From RGIG3102 sp964649845 (GTDB lineage: Bacteria; Bacillota; Clostridia; Oscillospirales; Ruminococcaceae), in assembly GCA_964649845.1 (NCBI GenBank), contig CAZYSS010000014.1:1-28349 (forward strand): 28,349 bases of DNA, given 5' to 3'. Positions within the stretch are counted from its first letter, which is position 1, and every line of letters begins with the position of its first letter. Below the pieces are notes generated by a model that was not told the origin of the DNA, did no database searches, and saw only the letters and a list, made by a program, of their open reading frames with translations. Positions 8,857-16,594 of the stretch are shown one piece after another. The translations under genes were made by a program, and so were the position numbers.

Positions 8857-9984
8857 TTACTCTGCTGTTTTCAGCAAGCATACGCTGTGGACAGCAATGC
8901 CCAGACCTTCTCCTGTAAAGCCCAGACCTTCTTCTGTTGTGGCTTTTACAGACACCCTGTCTATATCGCAGTGCAGGGCATCTGCAATATTTGCCCTCAT
9001 CTGTGGGATATGTGGTGCCAGTTTTGGTCTCTGGCAGAGAATTGTCACGTCCACATTTTCCACATCTGCACCTCTGTCAAAAATCATATCTGCCACGTGG
9101 CGCAGCAACTGCAGGCTGTCAGCACCTTTGTAGCGTGGGTCAGTGTCAGGAAAATGCTTGCCTATGTCTCCCAGAGCCAGTGCACCCAGCAGGGCATCAC
9201 TTACTGCGTGCAGCACCACGTCTGCGTCAGAATGTCCCAGCAGACCTTTTTCGTATGGAATTTCCACGCCACCCATAATCAGTTTTCTGCCTTCCACCAG
9301 TCTGTGTACATCATAGCCGTGTCCTATTCTCATCTTTTTCTCCTTTTTTATGTCGTCAATTGTTGTTATTTTGTAATTTTCATATGCGCCCTGTGTGATC
9401 TTCACCTTTACCCCTGCTTTTTCAAACAGCTGGGCGTCATCTGTAATACTGTCGTTAAAGTATTTGTTTACAAGTTCTTTGTATAAATTTACATCAAAAA
9501 CCTGTGGCGTCTGTGTGATATACAGGCTGTTTCTGTCAGGTGTAGCCTCTATAAAATCACCACCGGACTGCTTTATTGTATCCTTTACCCTTACACATGG
9601 CACAGCCGCTTTGTGTTCATATGCACCTTCAATTGCCCGGGTTATCACAGCCTGGCTTACAAATGGTCTTGCACCATCATGTACTGCCACCAGACCATTG
9701 CCCTCAATGGTTTCCAATGCGTTAATCACGCTCAGGGCGCGGGTTGCACCGCCTTTTACCACTGTTTTCACTTTGCTGAATCTTGCAGCTATTTCCTTTA
9801 TTTCTTCAATATTGTCACCGGCTGCCACCACAATGCTGTCCACATATTCATTGTCCTGAAATGCCTGTATGGAATGGTGTGCCACCTCGTACTTATCCAG
9901 TTTGTACAGCATTTTGTCAAAGCCTATTCTTGTGCCTTTTCCTGCAGCAAGCACTACTGCATAAATATTCTCGTTTTTATACAT
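8857..9984 (-). CDS. ispDF: Bifunctional IspD-IspF enzyme of the MEP isoprenoid pathway
   Basis: This 375-residue fusion carries two non-consecutive steps of the MEP pathway. Residues 1 to ~217 are IspD (CDP-ME synthesis from CTP and MEP): VVLAAGKGTRIG at the N-terminus, VHDGARPFVS at 101-110 and ITQTPQVF at 156-163. IspF (cyclodiphosphate synthase) starts at MRIGHGYDVHRL, residue 218, with metal ligands D225 and H227, GHSDADVVLHA at 250-260 and the C-terminal TEEGLGFTGEG. Both catalytic sets look complete. The fusion occurs in several bacterial groups, including some Firmicutes. No partner gene is adjacent; the next gene downstream is cdaA after a repeat-filled gap. Confidence 0.96.
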   Translation of the reverse strand: MYKNENIYAVVLAAGKGTRIGFDKMLYKLDKYEVAHHSIQAFQDNEYVDSIVVAAGDNIEEIKEIAARFSKVKTVVKGGATRALSVINALETIEGNGLVAVHDGARPFVSQAVITRAIEGAYEHKAAVPCVRVKDTIKQSGGDFIEATPDRNSLYITQTPQVFDVNLYKELVNKYFNDSITDDAQLFEKAGVKVKITQGAYENYKITTIDDIKKEKKMRIGHGYDVHRLVEGRKLIMGGVEIPYEKGLLGHSDADVVLHAVSDALLGALALGDIGKHFPDTDPRYKGADSLQLLRHVADMIFDRGADVENVDVTILCQRPKLAPHIPQMRANIADALHCDIDRVSVKATTEEGLGFTGEGLGIAVHSVCLLKTAE

Positions 9985-10073
9985 AATACACCTGCCAATT
10001 TCACGTAAAAATACAGTTTTCCATTATATTAAAGATTATACAACATATGATATAAAAATACAAAGGAAAGTGT

Positions 10074-10160
10074 ATGAAAATAAACAGGAGAGGAGTTGTA
10101 CAATTCCTCTCCCCCCTGATAAAGTCTTCCTTGCAGTTTCTTATCAGTATACCATTTTAA
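10074..10160 (+). other. Possible 28-residue small ORF overlapping a hairpin
   Basis: In the gap between the divergent ispDF and phosphatase genes an ATG at 10074, behind AAGGAAAG, opens a 28-codon frame ending at TAA 10160. The peptide starts MKINRRG and is basic and hydrophobic. The same DNA can form a hairpin at 10087-10112 (about ten pairs with a G-U, loop GTAC) and a second stem, CTGATAA/TTATCAG. It may be a leader RNA, a small peptide or neither; nothing here proves translation. Confidence 0.2.
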
Positions 10161-10206
10161 GATAAAATATGATATACTGTTTTCAGCAAAAAATCGGAGG
10201 CAGAGT

Positions 10207-10737
10207 ATGAAAATTTATGTGGCACGTCACGGCCAGACACAGTGGAATGCAGAAAATAAGGTTTGCGGCCGAACAGATTTACCTCTTACAGAACTGGGGC
10301 TGCAACAGGCGCAGCAACTGGCAGACAATGCAGCAGACCGGCATATAGACCTGATTATTTCTTCCCCTATGCTCAGGGCGAGACAGACTGCAAAGGCTGT
10401 GGCAGACCGCTATAATCTGCCCGTGCAGATTGATGAGCGTCTGATAGAGCAACACTTTGGCATCTATGAAGGAGTGGACCGCAAAGACCCACGCTTCCTT
10501 GCAGGCAAAAGACAGCTGGCATCCAGACATCCGGGTGGTGAATCAATGATGCAGGTGGCACAGCGCGTGTACAATCTGCTGGACGATGTAAAGAAAAATT
10601 ATCCCGGCAAAAATGTACTTCTCGTATGCCATGGTGGTGTGTGCAGGATTATCCGTACATATTTTGAAGACCTGGACACAGAAACCCTGGCAACCTACTC
10701 ACCGGATAACGCATCCCTGACAGAATACGAAATATGA
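10207..10737 (+). CDS. Histidine phosphatase family protein (phosphoglycerate mutase-like)
   Basis: This 176-residue protein belongs to the RHG/histidine-phosphatase superfamily. The catalytic signature is ARHGQT (R7-H8-G9), with R57 in SSPMLRARQTA, a proton-donor candidate E81 (LIEQHFGIYEG) and the second histidine H142 (LVCHGGVCR). Family members dephosphorylate small phosphometabolites; GpmB-like and CobC (alpha-ribazole phosphatase) proteins have this size. The substrate cannot be told from sequence, and no cobalamin genes are nearby to support CobC. A GGAGG ribosome site precedes the ATG. The gene stands alone, divergent from ispDF and convergent with the hydrogenase, and its stop codon lies inside a strong terminator. 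Confidence 0.9.
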   Translation: MKIYVARHGQTQWNAENKVCGRTDLPLTELGLQQAQQLADNAADRHIDLIISSPMLRARQTAKAVADRYNLPVQIDERLIEQHFGIYEGVDRKDPRFLAGKRQLASRHPGGESMMQVAQRVYNLLDDVKKNYPGKNVLLVCHGGVCRIIRTYFEDLDTETLATYSPDNASLTEYEI

Positions 10738-10775
10738 TAAAACAGGCACAGCATTTCTGCTGTGCCTGTTTTATC
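10736..10775 (+). terminator. Strong intrinsic terminator after the histidine phosphatase gene
   Basis: A perfect 18-bp inverted repeat (GATAAAACAGGCACAGCA and its complement) has a 4-base TTTC loop. It begins within the stop codon of the phosphatase gene and includes an A run on one arm and a T run on the other, so it could work on both strands. Confidence 0.9.
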
Positions 10776-10833
10776 AGAAAAGTATAATAAACGGGCGATT
10801 CGTGGGTGGTGCAAGGCCGTCAGCCCAAAAAAA

Positions 10834-10853
10834 GGAACGGTCAAAACCGTTCC
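10834..10853 (-). terminator. Terminator-like hairpin inside the repeat region
   Basis: GGAACGGT and ACCGTTCC form a perfect 8-bp stem around CAAA. Seven A residues precede it on the plus strand (10827-10833), so the minus strand reads a stem followed by seven T. It could be a second stop behind the hydrogenase terminator at 10952-10981. Confidence 0.5.
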
Positions 10854-10877
10854 CTACAAAAGGGAATTGTCTAATCG

Positions 10878-10938
10878 CGTAGGGGGACGTTGCCCACAAC
10901 GTCCCGTCAATGGGAGGGCGTGGAAGCCCTCCCCTACG
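10878..10938. repeat. Family A dispersed repeat with terminal inverted CGTAGGGG/CCCCTACG
   Basis: The 61-bp element starts CGTAGGGG and ends CCCCTACG. It holds two internal hairpins: GGGACGTTG...CAACGTCCC and GGGAGGGC...GCCCTCCC. It lies between two convergent genes. Short ORFs drawn across it have no support. Confidence 0.8.
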
Positions 10939-10951
10939 AGGTTGCTTTAAT

Positions 10952-10981
10952 AAAAAGACAGGCGTTTCCACCTGTCTTTTT
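10952..10981 (-). terminator. Intrinsic terminator of the rex-hydrogenase unit
   Basis: AAAAAGACAGG and CCTGTCTTTTT form an 11-bp stem with an 8-base loop, ending 11 bases beyond the hydrogenase stop. Both arms carry A/T runs, so it is probably bidirectional. Confidence 0.85.
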
Positions 10982-10991
10982 TCTGCATTAT

Positions 10992-12416
10992 TTAAATTTT
11001 AGCGCTTTCAACAGCAGATTTGATTGTTTCCACTGTGGACTGTTTTGCGTGAACATCCACTTTGTTTGCTGCTTTAGGACCCATATGTGTCAGACAGCCG
11101 GCACCGTTGATACATCCGCCTTCGCATATCATACCTTCGATAAAGTTTTCTTTCAGCACACCTTTGGACAGCTTCAGCAGTGCCAGTTTACATTCGTCCA
11201 CACCGCTGCAGGTAGCAGGTTTCACTTCAAAGTCGATGCCCTGTTCTTCCAGTGCACGGGCAGCGGCACCTGTCAGACCGCCGCTGTGTGCAAAAATTCT
11301 GCCGTAGAATGATGCATCATTCAGTTCGTCTTCATTCAGTGTTGTCACGTCAATTTCACGGCTGTCCAGCAGCGCCTGCAGTTCTTCAAATGTGATTACG
11401 CTGTCCACATACGGATGCACATTTTCTTTCTGCATTTCAGCTTTCTTTGCAGTGCAAGGACCGATAAATACAGTTTTTGCTGTAGGGTCCTGGTCTTTTA
11501 TGTATTTACCAAGTTCAGCCATTGGTGAATAATTGTGGGAGATATACTGCACTGCTGCAGGGTGGAATTTGTGGATATAGGAAACAAATGCAGGACAGCA
11601 GCTACTGGTCAGTTTGCCTTTTTCAGCCAGTTCTGCAGCTTCCTTCAGGGCAACCATATCTGCGCCCAGGGCAACTTCCTTCACGTCTGTAAAGCCCAGT
11701 TCTTTAATGCCGGAAACAACCTGCCCCAGCTTTGCATAGCTGAACTGGCTGGCGATTGCAGGTGCAACCATAGCATACAGTTTTGTGCCGTTTTTCTTCG
11801 CTTCTTTAATCATTTCCACCACATCCAGGATGTAGCTCTTGTCAACGATGGCGCCGAACGGGCAGCGGTATGTACAGGCACCGCAGGCGATGCATTTTTC
11901 ATCGTCAATTTTTGCGGACTGATCTTCGTTGATGGATATGGCGTTTACTTTACATGCGGCCTGGCAAGGACGGATGTTGTTGCGGATAGCGCTGAACGGA
12001 CAGGCCTGTGCACATTTACCGCAGTTGATGCATTTTTCCTTGTTGATATGGGCGCGGTGTTCTGCATCAAATGTAATTGCGCCTACAGGACATACGTCAC
12101 TGCAGCGTTTTGAGATACAGCCACGGCAGGAATCAGATACCTGATAGCCGCCTACAGGACATTCGTCACAGGCTATGCCGATAACTTCGATAACATTAGG
12201 GTTGGTTTTGTCGCCGCCCATAGCTATTTTCATACGTTCTGTGATGATTGCCCTTTCCTTGTAAACACAGCAGCGCATAGTAGGTTCTTTGTTAGGCATA
12301 ATAATTTTTGGAATTTCTGAAAAGTTTTCCAAAAGCGTGTCGTTGAAGGCATTTCTTGTCATTTCACGAAGCACTTTGTATTTCAGATGTTGAACTCGTG
12401 TGTCAAATTTTTGCAT
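10992..12416 (-). CDS. [FeFe]-hydrogenase, group B-like, monomeric ferredoxin-domain type
   Basis: This 474-residue protein should carry the H-cluster that interconverts H2 and protons. The N-terminal half has ferredoxin-type Cys sets at C97/C100/C105/C109, C129/C132/C135/C139 and C175/C178/C181/C185, plus C151 and C155. The catalytic domain shows L1 SSCCPAF (C273 at the proton-relay position, C274 as cluster ligand), L2 GPCTAKKAEM (C321) and L3 CEGGCINGAG (C431, C435). The L3 spacing of four matches clostridial CpI. The loops depart from the group A consensus (CPGGC, MPCxxKK) and resemble group B enzymes, whose physiological role is poorly known. HydE/F/G maturases are not in the window. It starts 33 bases after rex with a GGAGA ribosome site. 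Confidence 0.9.
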   Translation of the reverse strand: MQKFDTRVQHLKYKVLREMTRNAFNDTLLENFSEIPKIIMPNKEPTMRCCVYKERAIITERMKIAMGGDKTNPNVIEVIGIACDECPVGGYQVSDSCRGCISKRCSDVCPVGAITFDAEHRAHINKEKCINCGKCAQACPFSAIRNNIRPCQAACKVNAISINEDQSAKIDDEKCIACGACTYRCPFGAIVDKSYILDVVEMIKEAKKNGTKLYAMVAPAIASQFSYAKLGQVVSGIKELGFTDVKEVALGADMVALKEAAELAEKGKLTSSCCPAFVSYIHKFHPAAVQYISHNYSPMAELGKYIKDQDPTAKTVFIGPCTAKKAEMQKENVHPYVDSVITFEELQALLDSREIDVTTLNEDELNDASFYGRIFAHSGGLTGAAARALEEQGIDFEVKPATCSGVDECKLALLKLSKGVLKENFIEGMICEGGCINGAGCLTHMGPKAANKVDVHAKQSTVETIKSAVESAKI

Positions 12417-12449
12417 CGTAAATCAATCTCCTGGTTTATGGTAAAATAA

Positions 12450-13076
12450 TTATAGTATATCGTTAAGCTTGCTGGAAAGAATAGCAAGACTTGTTGCCAT
12501 ATTTTCGTTCTGGACAATAATATCTTTTGGAACATTCAGGGATATAGGCGCAAAGTTCCAGATGGCTTTCACACCGTTTTTAACCAGTCTGTCACAGGTT
12601 TCCTGTGCATACTGTGCAGGTGTGGTTATAATGCCTATTACCACATTCAGTTCTTTGATTTTTTTATCCAGCACATCTGTGCTGTAGATAGGCTTGCCTT
12701 TTATCTGTGAACCGCAGATTTCCTTGTTTGTATCAAAGGCAGCAACCACGTTCAGTCCGTAGCTGTTGAACCCGTTATATCCCAGCAGGGCTTTGCCCAG
12801 GTCACCGGCCCCCACAATAACTGCTACTTTCGTGTTGTTGTAGTCCAGAAATTCCTGCAGGTCGCGTATAAGCACTTTGGTTTCATAGCCCACTTTAGGA
12901 CGGCCGGCGCTGGAAGCACAGGACAGGTCCTTGCGCACCTGCACATGGTTTAAATCCAGCAGATTGGCAATGGCGGTGGCGGATATGTACTCCACGCCTT
13001 CTTTTTCCTTTTCCTGCAGCAAGGACAAGTAGATAGGCAGACGGTACAGTGTCCGTTTGGAAATTTGTCTATTCAT
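12450..13076 (-). CDS. rex: Redox-sensing transcriptional repressor Rex
   Basis: This 208-residue protein has an N-terminal winged helix (about 1-75; RTLYRLPIYL and VQVRKDLS are family signatures). The Rossmann domain that follows carries the NAD(H)-binding motif GAGDLG at 89-94. Rex binds DNA when NADH is low and releases it as NADH/NAD+ rises, controlling fermentation and hydrogen-metabolism genes. The ASSAGRPKVGY linker is typical, and the length is normal (about 205-220). It is the promoter-proximal gene of a rex-hydrogenase pair, which fits direct redox control of the hydrogenase. GGGAG lies 7 bases before the ATG. A Rex-like half site sits in its own promoter, suggesting autoregulation. 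Confidence 0.95.
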   Translation of the reverse strand: MNRQISKRTLYRLPIYLSLLQEKEKEGVEYISATAIANLLDLNHVQVRKDLSCASSAGRPKVGYETKVLIRDLQEFLDYNNTKVAVIVGAGDLGKALLGYNGFNSYGLNVVAAFDTNKEICGSQIKGKPIYSTDVLDKKIKELNVVIGIITTPAQYAQETCDRLVKNGVKAIWNFAPISLNVPKDIIVQNENMATSLAILSSKLNDIL

Positions 13077-13125
13077 ATATTATCTCCCAAATAAAAAATT
13101 TTTTATCGATAATTTTGCTGATATT

Positions 13126-13154
13126 ATCATATTATACTTATATAACAAAGTCAA
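13126..13154 (-). promoter_or_regulatory. Promoter of the rex-hydrogenase pair
   Basis: On the minus strand TTGACT (13149-13154), a 17-base spacer and TATGAT (13126-13131) form a near-consensus sigma-A promoter, about 50 bases upstream of rex. The spacer begins with TTGTTA, a perfect half of the usual Rex operator TTGTTAA-N4-TTAACAA. The other half (TATAAT) is degenerate, so Rex binding here is only a suggestion. Confidence 0.65.
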
Positions 13155-13359
13155 TCCCTTAAAGGACAAATCGACAGAGATAAAAGTAAGCTTTTATTGT
13201 GCAAATTGCTCATAAAAAATACCTTTTGTAAAATCGGTGTAAAACTATGAAACAAAAACTGTGAAGGAAATGTAAAAAATAAAAAAGAATTTTGTGAAGA
13301 CTGTTGTAAAACACTGCACAGGTGATAAAATATAATTGTAGAGGAAAAGAGGTAAACAG

Positions 13360-14019
13360 ATGATAACATATACTGATGTAAAGAACAATGAAGAGATAAA
13401 AACATATATACGCATGGCAGATGAAACCCTGAAAAGTCTGGGTTTCACAGAACACAGCTTTGCCCACGTGGTGCGCTGTGCAGATGTGGCAGGCATCATA
13501 CTGACAAAACTGGGCTATGATCGGCGCACTGTGGAGCTGGGGCAGATTGCAGGCTATATGCATGATATAGGTAACGTGGTGAACAGGATTGACCACGCCC
13601 AGTCCGGTGCTGTAATGGCTTTCCGCCTGCTGGACAAAATGGGTATGCCTGCAGAGGAAACAGGTAAGATTATCTGCGCCATAGGCAACCACGACGAACA
13701 TACTGCCTACCCGGTAAACGAACTTTGTGCTGCACTGATTCTGGCAGACAAAAGCGATGTGCGCCGCAGCCGTGTAAGACCAAAAGCGGATATAAATATT
13801 GATATTCACGACAGGGTGAACTACGCTGTGGACAAATCAAAGCTGGTGGTACAGCCGGAGGAAAAGAAAATCATCCTCTATCTGACAATTGACGAACAAA
13901 TCAGCCAAATTTCAGAATATTTTGAAATCTTCCTGAACAGAATGCTGCTGTGCCGCCGCGCCGCAGATTATTTCGGCTGCAGTTTTGAAGTGAATATCAA
14001 CGGCTCCAGAGTTATGTAA
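13360..14019 (+). CDS. HD-domain metal-dependent phosphohydrolase
   Basis: This 219-residue protein has a complete HD-superfamily metal site in residues 30-135: H36 (HSFAHVVR), H68-D69 (GYMHDIGN), H79, NHDEH with H111, and D130 (ILADKSDV). Members cleave phosphates from nucleotides or signalling molecules; the substrate cannot be named here. The C-terminal part (about 150-219) is a beta-rich extension (KKIILYLTIDEQ) of unknown role. An AAAGAGG ribosome site lies 7 bases before the ATG. It is a single-gene unit, divergent from rex, with its own terminator. It is not a Rel hydrolase: no synthetase domain and too short. Confidence 0.85.
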   Translation: MITYTDVKNNEEIKTYIRMADETLKSLGFTEHSFAHVVRCADVAGIILTKLGYDRRTVELGQIAGYMHDIGNVVNRIDHAQSGAVMAFRLLDKMGMPAEETGKIICAIGNHDEHTAYPVNELCAALILADKSDVRRSRVRPKADINIDIHDRVNYAVDKSKLVVQPEEKKIILYLTIDEQISQISEYFEIFLNRMLLCRRAADYFGCSFEVNINGSRVM

Positions 14020-14035
14020 AACATAACGTCAAACC

Positions 14036-14060
14036 GCCCTGCTCACCGCAGGGCATTTTT
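14036..14060 (+). terminator. Intrinsic terminator after the HD-domain gene
   Basis: GCCCTGC and GCAGGGC form a 7-bp GC-rich stem around TCACC, followed by ATTTTTATT, starting 17 bases after the stop. Confidence 0.75.
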
Positions 14061-14072
14061 ATTGGATAAACG

Positions 14073-14227
14073 CGTAGGGGGACGGCCTCCTGGACGTCCC
14101 GAAGAAAAGGGGTTCGGGGAATGTTTCCCCGAATAACAATCGCGAAGTCTGCGTCGCTATCGCTCACTCGGAATGACAGAACTCGGGTTCTGTGGTTGTC
14201 CGTGGGACGGGAAACCCGACCCCTACG
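14073..14227. repeat. Family A element with a nested family B half-element
   Basis: CGTAGGGG at 14073-14080 and CCCCTACG at 14220-14227 bound a 155-bp element, more than twice the length of the one at 10878-10938. It contains GGGACG...CGTCCC and TTCGGGGAA...TTCCCCGAA hairpins. Bases 14140-14178 match the family B end (TCGCTCACTCGGAATGACA). The 318-bp gap 14020-14337 is accounted for by the terminator, this composite repeat and a promoter. Confidence 0.75.
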
Positions 14228-14274
14228 CATTTATTGTACCACGGGTGCAACAAACCATAATTTCCATCCCTTTA

Positions 14275-14303
14275 TTTACAAACCCCTTATAATATTATAT
14301 AAT
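14275..14303 (+). promoter_or_regulatory. Promoter of the surface-glycan cluster
   Basis: TTTACA (14275-14280), exactly 17 bases, then a perfect TATAAT (14298-14303), 35 bases ahead of the first gene. It lies just past a family A repeat and probably drives all three following genes. Confidence 0.75.
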
Positions 14304-14337
14304 ATTATGATGGAATAAATAATTAAAAGAGGTTTTT

Positions 14338-15261
14338 ATGACAAAGCTTGTAAAAAAACTGGCTCTGGCAGCAGTGCCGGTTATCATATATTTTGCAATT
14401 TTCATTGCATTTGAGCCGTACAATTATTTTGGTCTGAAAAATAGCGAATACTCCGGTGACAGTGCCATGTACCGCGTGCGTGAATTCACAAAAGCCCCGG
14501 CTGATGTGCTTATCCTTGGTGACAGTAAGATGGCTCACTTTGATATGACTCTGGTGGAAGAATATGTGGGGGAACCTGTTTCACAGCTGTCTTTCGGCGG
14601 CGCATCTTTCAATGAAAGCATGGACCTGCTGGAATACGCACTGGAAGAAAACCCTGACATCCACACAGTTTACTTTGCAGCCAGCTTTTACACACTGAAC
14701 GAAAGCTACTACAAGGACAGAATGAGCAGTATTGAAACCACCGCTACGAACCCATTTGCCTATATGCTGAACTTCAACTACAATGTTGAAATGCTGAACG
14801 AAATCAAATGGTTTATCCTTGGCATCAAAAACGTTGCAGAGCCTCATCACAAAGACTGGACTGATGAAGACTATTACTACGAAGACGGCACAAAACGCGA
14901 ATACCGCAAAAACCTGATGGAATATGCAGATACAATCAAAGGTGTTTGTGCAAATTATGTTTATGACACAGCCGATGTGGAAAGATATGTGGAACTGGCA
15001 AAAATATGTCAGGAAAAAGGTGTGAAACTGTACACAGTTATGCCGCCTATGGATGATTCCCTGAAAGAACTGGTGGTGGAACCGCTGGGTATCGATAAAC
15101 ATATACTTTCATTTATCGATACTGTTTCACCATATACAGAAGTAATCAATTTTGAATACAACGAAACAAATGTTTTCAGTGAAGACCTGTTCTATGACGG
15201 CTTCCATCTGGATGTTTACAGCGGTCTGCCGCTGTTCACACAGATGCTTTTTGACAGATAG
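14338..15261 (+). CDS. Membrane-anchored SGNH/GDSL-like protein of a surface-glycan cluster
   Basis: This 307-residue protein has one N-terminal membrane segment (about 8-25) and an extracytoplasmic domain. VLILGDSKM at 57-65 gives the GDS nucleophile motif (S63), and DGFHLD gives the D287-x-x-H290 pair near the C-terminus, the catalytic layout of SGNH hydrolases. Surface-polymer enzymes such as DltD- and AlgX-like O-acyl modifiers share this topology. A role in modifying an exported glycan is inferred from the adjacent transferase and flippase. It is the first gene of the three. Its stop overlaps the ribosome site of the next gene, so the genes are probably co-translated. The exact family was not recognised. 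Confidence 0.7.
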   Translation: MTKLVKKLALAAVPVIIYFAIFIAFEPYNYFGLKNSEYSGDSAMYRVREFTKAPADVLILGDSKMAHFDMTLVEEYVGEPVSQLSFGGASFNESMDLLEYALEENPDIHTVYFAASFYTLNESYYKDRMSSIETTATNPFAYMLNFNYNVEMLNEIKWFILGIKNVAEPHHKDWTDEDYYYEDGTKREYRKNLMEYADTIKGVCANYVYDTADVERYVELAKICQEKGVKLYTVMPPMDDSLKELVVEPLGIDKHILSFIDTVSPYTEVINFEYNETNVFSEDLFYDGFHLDVYSGLPLFTQMLFDR

Positions 15262-15270
15262 GAGTAAAAA

Positions 15271-16583
15271 ATGGCACTTGATTTTTTGATTTTATATGAA
15301 CATATCGTAAGAGAATATGAAAGCATCACCCTGCTGAAACGGGAACTGGAACGCCGCGGCTATACAGCGGAAATCCGTCAGCTGCTGGACAGAAAGAAGC
15401 TGAAATATTTCACTTGGAAAAAGCCAAAGGTGCTTGTAGCCTCTGCTATGTATGACGACAAAACAATGAACAGCTTTGTTTACAACAACGTTGGCGTATG
15501 CAACAAAGTTGTAAACCTGCACTGGGAACAGGTGCTGNNNNNNNNNNGGAAAACAGCCCATTTTTCAACTGCGGCCAGTCAGCATCCTATGCAATGCACA
15601 CCTGCTGGGGCACACAGGCAAGAGACAGAATTGTAAAATACGGTGTGCCGATTGAAAACACAGCCATCACAGGCCCTATCCAGATGGACTTTCTCCGCGA
15701 GCAGTTCAACGGCTACTACAAACCAAAGGCTGAACTGTGCCGCGAATTCGGTCTGGACGAAAACAAAAAGCTGGTTCTTTACATATCCTCTTTCTCCACT
15801 GCCTATATGACAGACCAGGAGGTTGAAGAACTGAACAAGCTGGCAGGGGTAGGCTTCAACCAGTTTAAAATCACCAGCCAGAAAACAATGAACACCACTC
15901 TGGACTGGGTGGACAAGTATCTGCAGACAGAAGACGGCCAGCAGATTGAATTTGTTTACCGCCGCCACCCGAGCGAGTGGAACAGCCCTATCCTTGAACA
16001 GATGGCAGCCAAGCACAAAAACTTTCACCTTATCACAGACTATTCTGTAAAGCAGTGGATTACAGCTGCCGATACAATTTTCTCCTGGATGTCCACATCA
16101 ATTGCAGAAATCTATTTTGCAAATAAAAGCTGTTTTGTGCTGCGCCCATACCCAATCGAATGGGAATATGACCCTGTGGTTTACAAGGACTGTGACCATA
16201 TTGATAATTACGAAGATTTTGTAAAATGCTTTAGCATTGAAAATCCGAAGTTCCCTATAGACGAACAGCTGATGCTGTCCCATTATGATTTCACAGACAC
16301 CCCAAGCTATATCCGTATGGCTGATGTGTTGGAAAAAGTTCTGTTGGAAGATGAAGGCGACAGAAAGCCTTTTGACCACTTCAAGCCATCCTTCAGCTGG
16401 CTGAAATTCTTTTCACTTATCGGTCTGCACGCAATGTATGCCATTCGTCTTGACCCAGGCAAAATGAAAATTTTTGGTCCACTGTCCACATGGGCAGGAA
16501 GAATTTACGGCCATATCAAAAACACCCGTGTTTCCAAAGAAAAACAGCAGGAATACATGGAAAATATCAAAAAGTTTATGTAG
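15271..16583 (+). CDS. Putative surface-carbohydrate biosynthesis transferase, interrupted by assembly gap
   Basis: One gene is split by ten N at 15538-15547. The first 89 codons (MALDFLILYE...VVNLHWEQVL) read in one frame. The remainder (ENSPFFNCGQ... to the stop at 16583) is displaced by one frame. The protein is about 440 residues and looks like the surface-carbohydrate biosynthesis/CDP-glycerophosphotransferase-like GT-B proteins: ITGPIQMDFL, YRRHPSEW, and a C-terminal donor-site-like DYSVKQWITAADTIFSWMSTSIAEI. The likely role is building a surface polymer at the inner membrane face; donor and acceptor are unknown. AGGAG precedes the ATG, 9 bases after the SGNH gene. The frame change reflects the unknown gap length, not proven mutation. 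Confidence 0.65.
15538..15547. other. Assembly gap (10 N) inside the transferase gene
   Basis: Ten N follow a complete codon at 15537. For the frame to continue at GAA 15549 the true missing length must be 3n+2, which ten is not, so the run is a placeholder. Confidence 0.95.
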
Positions 16584-16594
16584 GAGGGAAGTAA

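Noticed and set aside
8648..8881. 77-codon minus-strand ORF downstream of ispDF
   Set aside because: It runs through family A repeats and overlaps the ispDF end; no ribosome site.
8880..8940. Apparent tandem duplication near the ispDF 3' end (CCCAGACCTTCT twice)
   Set aside because: It encodes EEGLGFTGEGLG, the normal conserved C-terminus of IspF, so it is not a new repeat.
10087..10112. Hairpin GGAGAGGAG.../...CCTCTCC as a terminator for ispDF or the phosphatase
   Set aside because: It lies in a divergent gap upstream of both genes and is not followed by a T run on either strand.
10762..10971. Short ORFs on both strands between the phosphatase and hydrogenase genes
   Set aside because: They consist of repeat and terminator sequence; the frames are open only because of the repeat's composition.
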